NCBI GenBank assembly: GCA_945860425.1
Contig: CAMAQU010000025.1
Span: forward strand, 1 to 13,348
Length of the DNA stretch: 13,348 nt
Direction of reading: 5' to 3'
Source: Sphingomonas paucimobilis
GTDB lineage: Bacteria > Pseudomonadota > Alphaproteobacteria > Sphingomonadales > Sphingomonadaceae
Below, in pieces: positions 1 to 5,743 of the stretch. The notes beneath the pieces were generated by a model. That model saw only the letters and a program-made list of their open reading frames with translations, was not told where the DNA came from and did no database searches. Position 1 is the stretch's first letter, and the number at the start of each line of letters is the position of its first letter. The position numbers were made by a program, and so were the translations under genes.

Positions 1-353
1 CAATGGCCGCGCACCGACACTTCAACGGAATCGGCAATCACCTCACGGCTGACGAGAGAGGATTTCATCCCCTGATGGCCCATGGCAATGCCATCGGTGA
101 CGGTGATGGTGTTGAAGCGACGCGACAGGCCACCCGCCTGATCCACGCCACGACGCGCGACATCGGCCTGATGGTCGAGCGCGGTGTTGCAGGGTGCAGA
201 GTCATTGCCGGCCGAGACAACGCCGACAAAAGGGCGGGCAATCTGCTCTTCGGTCAGGCCCATCGCATAATAATAGCTGCGGTGCGGCGCGCGCTCTGGC
301 CCAACGGACACATGGCGGCTGGGAAGCGTCGACTTATCAAATTGGTGCGTCAT
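1..353 (-). CDS. ilvD: Dihydroxy-acid dehydratase, N-terminal part (cut by window start)
   Basis: IlvD dehydrates 2,3-dihydroxy-3-methyl acids to 2-oxo acids in cytoplasmic valine, leucine and isoleucine synthesis. Only the first 117 codons are in the window; the gene continues past position 1. The start is the ATG at 353-351, giving MTHQFDKSTLPSRHVSVGPE. Family signatures visible are VSAGNDSAPCN (residues about 47-57), whose Cys is a likely ligand of the iron-sulfur cluster, and a GHQGMKSSLVSREVIADSVE block (about 92-111), which matches the very conserved GMKxSLxSRExIADSVE signature of IlvD/Edd proteins. The valine/isoleucine enzyme fits better than phosphogluconate dehydratase (Edd) because of the SAPCN-type N-terminus, but the C-terminal half is missing, so a sugar-acid dehydratase paralog cannot be fully excluded. 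Upstream on the same strand is a mucR-type gene; the 119-bp gap holds two hairpins. The ribosome-binding site is weak (GAGG about 9 nt upstream). Confidence 0.93.
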   Translation of the reverse strand, partial: MTHQFDKSTLPSRHVSVGPERAPHRSYYYAMGLTEEQIARPFVGVVSAGNDSAPCNTALDHQADVARRGVDQAGGLSRRFNTITVTDGIAMGHQGMKSSLVSREVIADSVEVSVRGH

Positions 354-385
354 GGGGCGGCCTCGGCAGTTACAGAAGGGAAGGT

Positions 386-418
386 GAGTAGGGAATGGTG
401 TTCAACCAGTCCCTACTC
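386..418 (-). promoter_or_regulatory. Stable hairpin in the 5' region of ilvD
   Basis: GAGTAGGGA (386-394) and TCCCTACTC (410-418) are perfect 9-nt complementary arms. Inside them, TGGT (396-399) pairs with ACCA (405-408) across one A/G mismatch, leaving a 5-nt loop. The structure ends 32 nt before the ilvD start codon. On the minus strand it is followed by a C/T-rich stretch without a clear U run, so it is not a textbook terminator. It could be a 5'-UTR control element, an operator or a second terminator behind mucR; the sequence does not decide. Confidence 0.5.
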
Positions 419-440
419 CCACTCAACGTCCCTGCAAAGC

Positions 441-462
441 CGCCAAATGCAGTGATTTGGCG
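441..462 (-). terminator. Hairpin after the mucR-type gene, possible terminator
   Basis: CGCCAAAT (441-448) and ATTTGGCG (455-462) are perfect 8-nt arms around a 6-nt loop, 10 bp beyond the stop codon of the mucR-type gene. On the plus strand the hairpin is followed by TTTT; on the minus strand by GGCTTTGC. The position fits termination of the mucR-type transcript, but the U run on that strand is poor, so efficiency is uncertain. Confidence 0.5.
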
Positions 463-472
463 TTTTGGGGGC

Positions 473-874
473 TTAGCCCTTCGCCTTGCGGCCCAAACCA
501 ATCCGCTTAGCCGTGGAGCTGCGCTGCTCGGCCAAGGCCGGCGCATTCATCGGATAATCGGCGGGCAAGCCCCATTTGTGGCGATATTGCTCTGGCGTCA
601 TGCTATATTGTGTCTTGAGATAGCGCTTCAACATGCGCAGCTTCTTTCCGTCCTCAAGACAGATAATATAGTCACGCTTGACCGAAGATTTGATGGGCAC
701 TGCCGGTTCAGCAGGTGGGGTCGGAATCTCTTTTTGCCCATCCAGTTCAAGCAGCGTTGTGTAGACGTCGCGCAGGAAACCCGGAACATCGGCGATGGCA
801 ACAGAATTATTGCCGACATGTGCGGTTACAACGTCAACGGCATACCCAAGGAGGGACTCTTCAAAATTTTCCAT
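473..874 (-). CDS. mucR: MucR/Ros-family transcriptional regulator with degenerate zinc site
   Basis: 133-residue DNA-binding protein of the MucR/Ros family, which in alphaproteobacteria controls exopolysaccharide, motility and cell-cycle genes and often represses itself. The domain is recognised from RDYIICLEDGKK (residues 67-78), MTPEQYRHKWGLPADYPM (92-109) and AKRIGLG near the C-terminus. The classical Ros zinc ligands are Cys-x2-Cys-x9-His-x4-His; here the equivalent positions are C72, D75, Y85 and Y90, so at most one or two ligands remain. Zinc-free relatives that keep the fold by hydrogen bonding are known in Mesorhizobium. I place the start at ATG 874 because MENFEESLL begins like family members, and because the best promoter (TTGACA 947-942, TAAACT 923-918) would start RNA near 911, leaving no room for the in-frame GTG at 916 or ATG at 910. 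The symbol refers to the family, not to a proven ortholog. Confidence 0.88.
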   Translation of the reverse strand: MENFEESLLGYAVDVVTAHVGNNSVAIADVPGFLRDVYTTLLELDGQKEIPTPPAEPAVPIKSSVKRDYIICLEDGKKLRMLKRYLKTQYSMTPEQYRHKWGLPADYPMNAPALAEQRSSTAKRIGLGRKAKG

Positions 875-917
875 TTGCGTTTCTTTCTGCCACTTTTGGT
901 TAGTAAACATAATCACA

Positions 918-947
918 AGTTTAGAATACTTACAGACTTGATGTCAA
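918..947 (-). promoter_or_regulatory. Predicted sigma70-type promoter of the mucR-type gene
   Basis: On the minus strand a perfect -35 box TTGACA (947-942) is followed after 18 nt by TAAACT (923-918), which matches the -10 consensus at 4 of 6 positions. RNA would begin near 911, giving a leader of roughly 37 nt to the ATG at 874. Confidence 0.45.
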
Positions 948-1213
948 AGGAACAAGCAACCTAGATTTGATTTCTGGATCGACTCAGCGAAATCACCCCT
1001 CTTCTGTCGACCCTCTGGTTAAAGATAACGAACAAAGGTCAAATTTGTTCATATCATCTGTGATGAGATGCCGTGAATAATAATCATATCCTGGCCCTTA
1101 TTGTATGCATCCGACCGAAAAGCAGATTTCTCGGCCTCAGACAGATAAGATCTGGCGCTGCACAGGCACTGGGTCGCGTAATTTGGGCTGGAGCACAAAT
1201 TACCTCACAGGCT

Positions 1214-1238
1214 GGAACATTGTCACTTTATATATGTT
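1214..1238 (+). promoter_or_regulatory. Candidate EcfG (general stress sigma factor) promoter
   Basis: GGAAC at 1214-1218 is followed after 16 nt by TGTT at 1235-1238. The known alphaproteobacterial EcfG consensus is GGAAC, 16-17 nt, then CGTT, so 8 of 9 key bases match. RNA would start about 50 nt before the kinase ATG at 1294, which fits a normal leader and also argues against a kinase start at 1105. The motif is short, so a chance match is possible. Confidence 0.4.
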
Positions 1239-1293
1239 TAGGCATCCAACCCAAGTTCGAAACACCCCCTCCAGCCAGAACCAGCAAGACGTG

Positions 1294-2340
1294 ATGACAC
1301 CCCATCAGGACAAAAACCAACCCCGCACAGATGCGGATCTTTGGGCGTTTGAGGAAAAACGCGGCCCCTTTGTTTTGGCGGTTGAGCATACACGCATGGC
1401 GATGCTCTTTGCAGATGCCCAGGCAGAAGACAGCCCCATCATCTTTGCCAATGACAGCTTTCTGGATCTAACCGGATATAGTCGCGATGAGGTGATCGGC
1501 CGCAGCCTCAACTTCATTCTGTCTTCGCATGCCGATGACCACATGCTCTTGCAGATGCAACGGGCGCTTGCCGGCGAAGTGATCAGCGGAGCAGAGTTAC
1601 TCTGCACGAGAAAATCGGGCGCGAAATTTTGGGCGTCTTTTTTTATCAATCCACTGCGCAATGAAGACGGCAAGACCGTTCAATATTTTGCCTCCTTTGT
1701 TGATTTGACGGACCATAAGGAAGAGCAGGTTCGCCTGCGCATGCTGGTTGATGAACTGAATCACCGGGTTAAAAACACCCTGGCCACAGTGCAGTTGATT
1801 GTCTCGCAGGCGATGCAGGGCAAGGCGGCTGGCCCCGTCCGGGATGCCATAGAGGCCCGGCTTTCGGCTCTCTCCCGGTCGCATGACCTGCTGACGCGGG
1901 GGCAATGGAGCAAGTCCGATTTACGCGATGTCATTTTGGCCGCTTTAGAACCCTTTGGCATTGAAAAGGGGCATAATCCCAGATTCAGCCTATCGGGGGA
2001 TGGGGAGAAAGTGGCCCCAACTGCCGTGCTCGCCTTGGGCGTATTTTTTCATGAGCTTGCCACCAATGCGCTCAAATATGGGGCGCTCTCTGTTCCGCAG
2101 GGCAAAATATCGATCATCTGGACAGTTGCCCCCGCTGCCGAAGGGGAGGCCCTGCTGCTGAACTGGCGCGAAACCGGGGGGCCCGCCGTCCCGCCACGGT
2201 CGCATAAAGGCTTTGGATCAAGGGTGATTGAACGCGGCTTGTCGCATCAGCTGGGCGGATCAGTTGCGCTGACATTTCATCCAGAGGGTCTGGAGTGCGC
2301 AATTTCCATCCCAGCCTTGGGGCTGCATCGCGGTGAATAA
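1294..2340 (+). CDS. HWE-family sensor histidine kinase with LOV-like PAS domain
   Basis: 348-residue soluble kinase without a membrane segment. Residues about 30-140 form a PAS domain most like the LOV subgroup (PIIFANDSFLDLTGY at 48-62, then EVIGRS). The LOV signature GRNCRFLQ reads GRSLNFIL (69-76), so the photoactive Cys is Leu72. The usual flavin-contact Asn and Gln positions are also replaced (C104, A114, and F135 or V136), so light sensing through FMN is unlikely. The catalytic part shows the H-box ELNHRVKNTLA with H157, the N-box HELATNALKYGAL with N258, the W291-x-E293 motif that defines HWE kinases, and a glycine box GFGSRVI (306-312). Length and layout resemble the short LOV-HWE kinases of Erythrobacter and Caulobacter LovK. 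The response regulator begins inside its last codons. The start at 1294 is preferred over upstream in-frame codons because homology begins only after it; GTG 1291 is an alternative and the Shine-Dalgarno is weak. The ligand is unknown. Confidence 0.88.
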   Translation: MTPHQDKNQPRTDADLWAFEEKRGPFVLAVEHTRMAMLFADAQAEDSPIIFANDSFLDLTGYSRDEVIGRSLNFILSSHADDHMLLQMQRALAGEVISGAELLCTRKSGAKFWASFFINPLRNEDGKTVQYFASFVDLTDHKEEQVRLRMLVDELNHRVKNTLATVQLIVSQAMQGKAAGPVRDAIEARLSALSRSHDLLTRGQWSKSDLRDVILAALEPFGIEKGHNPRFSLSGDGEKVAPTAVLALGVFFHELATNALKYGALSVPQGKISIIWTVAPAAEGEALLLNWRETGGPAVPPRSHKGFGSRVIERGLSHQLGGSVALTFHPEGLECAISIPALGLHRGE

Positions 2341-2719
2341 ACTTCTCACGGGAAAGACCATCCTGCTGGTCGAAGATGAGATGCTGATCCTGATGCTGGC
2401 CGAAGATTATCTGCATCAATTGGGCCGCACATCCATCCTCGTTGCCGGAACCACGCGCCAAGCGCTGGACGCGATTGCCGCCCACGATATCGACGCCGCC
2501 ATGGTCGACATGAACCTGCACGGTGAGATCAGCGACACGGTGGCCGATGCGCTGTGCGACAAAGGCGTGCCCTTTCTGTTCGTCACGGGCTATGTCGGCC
2601 CCTCGCTTTCAGAGCGACATGCCCATCGACCCGTTTTGAACAAGCCCTATGCCGCCGGGCAGCTCAGCGCTTTGTTTGCGAACCTGTTGTCCAAAAACGA
2701 TCCGCCTGTTGCACCTTGA
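2333..2719 (+). CDS. Single-domain response regulator partner of the HWE kinase
   Basis: 128-residue stand-alone receiver domain with no output domain. The acidic cluster is E14-D15-E16, the phospho-acceptor is D59 in AMVDMNLHG, the switch threonine is T85 and the conserved lysine is K104 in NKPYA. The F-V-T-G-Y segment (83-87) resembles the FATGUY class of alphaproteobacterial receivers, which act as phosphate sinks or shuttles for HWE kinases feeding the general stress response; LovR beside LovK in Caulobacter is a comparable pair. It starts at GTG 2333 and overlaps the kinase by 8 nt, which points to translational coupling and a stoichiometric partner. It ends only 13 bp from the end of the convergent GumN-family gene. 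By inference it takes phosphate from the adjacent kinase; no DNA target can be expected. Confidence 0.88.
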   Translation: MNKLLTGKTILLVEDEMLILMLAEDYLHQLGRTSILVAGTTRQALDAIAAHDIDAAMVDMNLHGEISDTVADALCDKGVPFLFVTGYVGPSLSERHAHRPVLNKPYAAGQLSALFANLLSKNDPPVAP

Positions 2720-2732
2720 CGGGTTTGACCTC

Positions 2733-3629
2733 TCAATAACTTATCCGCTCTATTTTGAAGCCAGCCCGGGTCAGATAGTCCTGCACGCTGTTAGCGCCTG
2801 CCAAATGACCCGCCCCAACGGCGACAAAGACGGTGCCCGGCTGCGCCATGCGGACCTGTAATTGCTTGGCCCATCGTGCATTCCTCTCGGTCAGCAAGAG
2901 GCGGACGGTTTCCGGCGTGCTTTTCATCTCCTCATTCAAAAGCTGCCCAGCCTCCTCCGCCTTGCCCTGCGCCCAGTGATCGAGAACCTTGTCCAGCAGC
3001 GCCATTTGCTGGTCTGATTTATAGGTCAGATCGCGGATGCCGATCAGCTGCTCTGCTTCTGGCGTCGAATCGAGGATGGAGAATTGCTCCTCTGGCGTTT
3101 CAAAAGCGGTCAGCTTTTTCCCCGCCTTTTTTGCGGCTTGGGTTAGGATCTCTTCAGCGCCAAGTTTCGGGTCATAGCCCGCCTTTACATATAGGAGGAC
3201 AGACGCCTGAAGGGCCACAAACCAAGGCTCTAGCGGTTCTAACTGATCAGCGGGCAAGCCGATATGGATCAGAGCGTTACGATGGGCTGCGTGGTCATCT
3301 GAAGACAGGCGCTGCGCCATCGTGCGCCCCTTGGGGTCAACAGCCAGCTTCATGATCAGCGGCGCCAGACTTGCCGGATCCTCAACAGGCAGAATTTCCA
3401 TCTGAAGCTCGTCCGACGCATCAAAGGCTTTGGCCACAGCATCATCAAACCAAGAAAGTCCGGCAGGCAACAGATGCACCGTGCCAAACAGATAGACCGT
3501 GGTGTCCGCATCTCGCATCACCCACAGCGCCGGATCTGCATCGCGGGACGGGGCAGCAAAGGCGGGCGCAGCGACAAGGCTTAGGGCGGCGGCAAGCGAC
3601 ATCAAAGAACGGGAAAAGACTTTTGTCAT
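2733..3629 (-). CDS. TraB/GumN family protein, exported
   Basis: 298-residue protein with a clear Sec signal peptide: basic start, hydrophobic core, and a likely cleavage after A-F-A at residue 25. It should act in the periplasm or be surface-attached. The TraB/GumN (Tiki-like) family is recognised from two GxxH motifs, G-T-V-H at 49-52 (in YLFGTVHLLPAG) and G-A-G-H at 272-275 (in VAVGAGHLAG), plus a conserved ETPEEQ block in the middle. Animal Tiki relatives are metal-dependent proteases and these motifs carry their catalytic residues; the bacterial role is largely unknown, so no substrate is proposed. A good Shine-Dalgarno (GGAG, 7 nt before ATG 3629) supports the start. It lies 29 bp downstream of the LuxR-type regulator on the same strand, probably in one transcript, and its end faces the response regulator gene. 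Confidence 0.88.
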   Translation of the reverse strand: MTKVFSRSLMSLAAALSLVAAPAFAAPSRDADPALWVMRDADTTVYLFGTVHLLPAGLSWFDDAVAKAFDASDELQMEILPVEDPASLAPLIMKLAVDPKGRTMAQRLSSDDHAAHRNALIHIGLPADQLEPLEPWFVALQASVLLYVKAGYDPKLGAEEILTQAAKKAGKKLTAFETPEEQFSILDSTPEAEQLIGIRDLTYKSDQQMALLDKVLDHWAQGKAEEAGQLLNEEMKSTPETVRLLLTERNARWAKQLQVRMAQPGTVFVAVGAGHLAGANSVQDYLTRAGFKIERISY

Positions 3630-3658
3630 GATGGAACTCCAATCAATTTCATCAACCC

Positions 3659-4738
3659 CTAAGTTACCGCCAACACGCTGGTGAGCACGATCCGCACCAA
3701 CTCTGCCTGACCGCGCGCGCCCGTCTTGGCATAGATTTTCTTAGAATAATTGCGCGCCGTTTCAATCGTCAGCCCTAGGGCGTCGGCGGCCTCTGTGATG
3801 CTGGTGGCCTGTGCCATCATCCATGCCAGCCGGGCTTCGCTGGGCAAAAGACCGAAGAGATCGACCAGCTGCTCACACCGATCCGCCTGCGACCATCTGT
3901 CTCCGTTGACATAGATGAAGGCCGCAGGCTTGGCTTGGCCCGCAACCCCCTGCTCATGGGCCGGGGTGACAAGCATATCCACCCATGGGTCTTGGCTTAA
4001 GCGAAAGGCCTGCGACTTGCCCTCGCCCGTCTGGCCATAGGATTTGATGAGCGCGGTGAGCTGTCGATCAATCATGGGCGATGTTGGCACCAACCGATCA
4101 TATCGGCCGCGGCGCAAAGGCCCACCCAATTGAAACAGCTGTTCGACATTTTGCGTCGCATCGATGATCCGGCATTGACCATCTACGGTCAGCCAACCCA
4201 TTTTCAGCCGCTCAATGGCCTGCGCTGTTACCGAAGACCGATAGCGTTCCCGCTCCAACGCCGCATAGGAGCGCAGCGCAATGCGCAGATGTGGCGCCAG
4301 CGCCGTCAACAGCGCGCCCGTCGCAGAGCCGATGTTTCGGCTCCCAAAGGCGCTCAGCCAAAGATCAATACCGCCCGGCTCTGTCACCCGGATGGCGCGC
4401 ATATGGGTCACCCCATGCGGCTGCAGCACCTGCTGAACAAAGGCCATATGTGTCCCATCTGCGGGATCAAGCACCTCATCGAGCGCATAAGCACGATCGG
4501 GGCGCATTGTCCGAAAGGCAATGGGGTGATCCTTGGCAAAGCCGCTGATGATATCGGCGGATGGACCCGCACCTGCAAACAGCCGGACATCTTCATCGGC
4601 ATGAACCGGGCGAAAGACCAAGGAGATGACCTGCGCCCCGGTTTTGGCCAGCAAGCGATTGAGAAACTCCCGCCAGAGGGGTGTTTCAAACATCCCTTCA
4701 TGCAAGGATTGAAGCAGGCCATCATCATCGACACGCAT
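3659..4738 (-). CDS. LuxR-type HTH transcriptional regulator with N-terminal sensory region
   Basis: 359-residue regulator. The C-terminal 66 residues form a LuxR/GerE-type helix-turn-helix (LLPSEARLAWMMAQATS, then ITEAADALGLTIETARNYSKKIYAKTG), typical in spacing although the usual LTxRExEVL helix is degenerate. Upstream lie about 170 residues that could be a GAF-like fold and a segment near residues 180-280 (MGWLTVDGQCRIIDATQNVEQLF) that looks like a weak PAS domain. There is no receiver domain and no clear acyl-homoserine-lactone-binding signature, so quorum sensing is not implied. I choose ATG 4738: the promoter TTGAAC-N16-TATAGA directly upstream would start RNA at about this codon, so the message looks leaderless. 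In-frame TTG 4759 and GTG 4753 would lie inside that promoter. It is divergent from cysD over 90 bp and probably co-transcribed with the GumN-family gene. Target and ligand are unknown. Confidence 0.82.
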   Translation of the reverse strand: MRVDDDGLLQSLHEGMFETPLWREFLNRLLAKTGAQVISLVFRPVHADEDVRLFAGAGPSADIISGFAKDHPIAFRTMRPDRAYALDEVLDPADGTHMAFVQQVLQPHGVTHMRAIRVTEPGGIDLWLSAFGSRNIGSATGALLTALAPHLRIALRSYAALERERYRSSVTAQAIERLKMGWLTVDGQCRIIDATQNVEQLFQLGGPLRRGRYDRLVPTSPMIDRQLTALIKSYGQTGEGKSQAFRLSQDPWVDMLVTPAHEQGVAGQAKPAAFIYVNGDRWSQADRCEQLVDLFGLLPSEARLAWMMAQATSITEAADALGLTIETARNYSKKIYAKTGARGQAELVRIVLTSVLAVT

Positions 4739-4744
4739 GAATTC

Positions 4745-4772
4745 TCTATACACTCCCAAATGGGAGGTTCAA
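4745..4772 (-). promoter_or_regulatory. Promoter of the LuxR-type gene with a palindrome in its spacer
   Basis: On the minus strand TTGAAC (4772-4767) and TATAGA (4750-4745) are 16 nt apart and each match consensus at 4 of 6 positions. The spacer contains CTCCCA (4753-4758) and TGGGAG (4761-4766), a 6-bp inverted repeat around AA. A protein bound here would sit between the -35 and -10 boxes, a position typical of repression; autoregulation is the simplest reading. No clear promoter for the divergent cysD was found in the rest of the 90-bp gap. Confidence 0.5.
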
Positions 4773-4828
4773 GATCGAATCACATGCCCGATAGACTCTG
4801 CAGTCCTTAGAAACGGAGCTCGCCCGAT

Positions 4829-5743
4829 ATGACGCGCACATTGACCCATTTGGAACGCCTGGAGGCAGAAGCCATCCACATCATGCGCGAAGTCGTGTCG
4901 GAAGCTGAAAAGCCCGTGATGCTCTATAGCGTGGGCAAGGACAGCGCCGTCATGCTGCATCTGGCGCGCAAAGCCTTTTACCCCAGCCCACCGCCCTTCC
5001 CGCTGCTCCATGTCGATACGACTTGGAAATTTCAGGACATGTATAAGCTGCGTGACCAAATGGCGCATGACAGCGGCATGGAGCTTTTGGTCTATCAAAA
5101 CCCCGAAGCCAAAGAACGCGGCATCAACCCGTTTGACCATGGCCCCTTGCATACCGATATGTGGAAGACCGAAGGGCTGAAACAAGCGCTCGACCTGTAT
5201 GGCTTTGACGCGGCCTTTGGCGGCGCCCGGCGCGACGAAGAGAAAAGCCGGGCAAAAGAACGGATCTTCTCCTTCCGCACAGCAACCCATGGCTGGGACC
5301 CGAAGAACCAACGCCCCGAATTGTGGAACCTCTATAATGCCCGCAAGGCCAAGGGAGAGAGCATCCGCATTTTCCCGATCTCCAACTGGACCGAGCTGGA
5401 TATCTGGCAATATATTCATTTGAACGACATCCCCATCGTGCCGCTCTATTTCAGCGCGAAACGGCCAACTTTTGAATATCAGGGCCAGCTGTTCATGGCC
5501 GATGATATTGACCGTCTGGAAAAGGTAATGGGCAAGCGCCCTGACATTACCGAACGTTCGATCCGCTTCCGCACGCTGGGCTGCTTTCCCTTGACCGGCG
5601 CGGTTGAGAGTGAGGCCAAGACACTGCCCGAAGTCATTCAGGAAATGCTGTTGACCACTACGTCCGAGCGACAGGGCCGCGTCATCGACAAGGATGGCGG
5701 GGATGCCTCCATGGAGAAGAAAAAGCAGGAGGGGTATTTCTGA
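4829..5743 (+). CDS. cysD: Sulfate adenylyltransferase subunit 2
   Basis: CysD is the catalytic subunit of ATP sulfurylase, making adenosine 5'-phosphosulfate (APS) from sulfate and ATP in the cytoplasm; the reaction is driven by GTP hydrolysis on CysN. At 304 residues it has the family length. The PP-loop ATP-binding motif S-V-G-K-D-S is at residues 34-39, followed by the conserved HVDTTWKF, FGGARRDEEKSRAKERIFS and FRTLGCFPLTGA blocks, and the C-terminus ends in MEKKKQEGYF as is usual for CysD. Start ATG 4829 has GGAG 10 nt upstream. Its stop TGA overlaps the cysNC start by one base, with a strong AGGAGGGG in its last codons, so the two subunits are translationally coupled. It is divergent from a LuxR-type regulator whose operator-like palindrome lies 62 bp upstream; control of sulfate activation by that regulator is possible but not shown. 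Confidence 0.97.
   Translation: MTRTLTHLERLEAEAIHIMREVVSEAEKPVMLYSVGKDSAVMLHLARKAFYPSPPPFPLLHVDTTWKFQDMYKLRDQMAHDSGMELLVYQNPEAKERGINPFDHGPLHTDMWKTEGLKQALDLYGFDAAFGGARRDEEKSRAKERIFSFRTATHGWDPKNQRPELWNLYNARKAKGESIRIFPISNWTELDIWQYIHLNDIPIVPLYFSAKRPTFEYQGQLFMADDIDRLEKVMGKRPDITERSIRFRTLGCFPLTGAVESEAKTLPEVIQEMLLTTTSERQGRVIDKDGGDASMEKKKQEGYF

Larger units (their letters stand above)
917..1293. other. Non-coding gap between the mucR-type gene and the histidine kinase
   Basis: About 377 bp lie between the upstream edge of the longest mucR reading frame and the chosen kinase start. No convincing gene is seen; the in-frame extension of the kinase upstream of 1294 has a composition unlike any domain I know. 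The gap holds the mucR-type promoter, a 7-bp inverted repeat GAACAAA (1030-1036) / TTTGTTC (1044-1050) with a 7-nt spacer, a small dyad TCATC-TGT-GATGA (1054-1066), and an EcfG-like promoter at 1214-1238. The dyads are possible operators for either divergent gene. Confidence 0.5.

Noticed and set aside
395..964. 189-residue plus-strand open frame over the mucR-type gene
   Set aside because: It is antisense to a clear MucR/Ros protein and has no recognisable content of its own.
1105..1293. Upstream extension of the histidine kinase frame (63 extra residues)
   Set aside because: The segment resembles no known domain, lacks a ribosome-binding site at its start and contains the EcfG-like promoter; homology begins after ATG 1294.
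1381..1713. Calling the kinase a blue-light photoreceptor
   Set aside because: The essential Cys and the other flavin-contact residues are absent, so only a LOV-like fold can be claimed.
2876..3355. 159-residue plus-strand frame opposite the GumN-family gene
   Set aside because: Pro/Ser-rich shadow frame of a clearly exported TraB/GumN protein on the other strand.
4130..4810. 226-residue plus-strand open frame opposite the LuxR-type gene
   Set aside because: Shadow of the regulator's coding strand; composition is low in hydrophobic pattern and no domain is seen.
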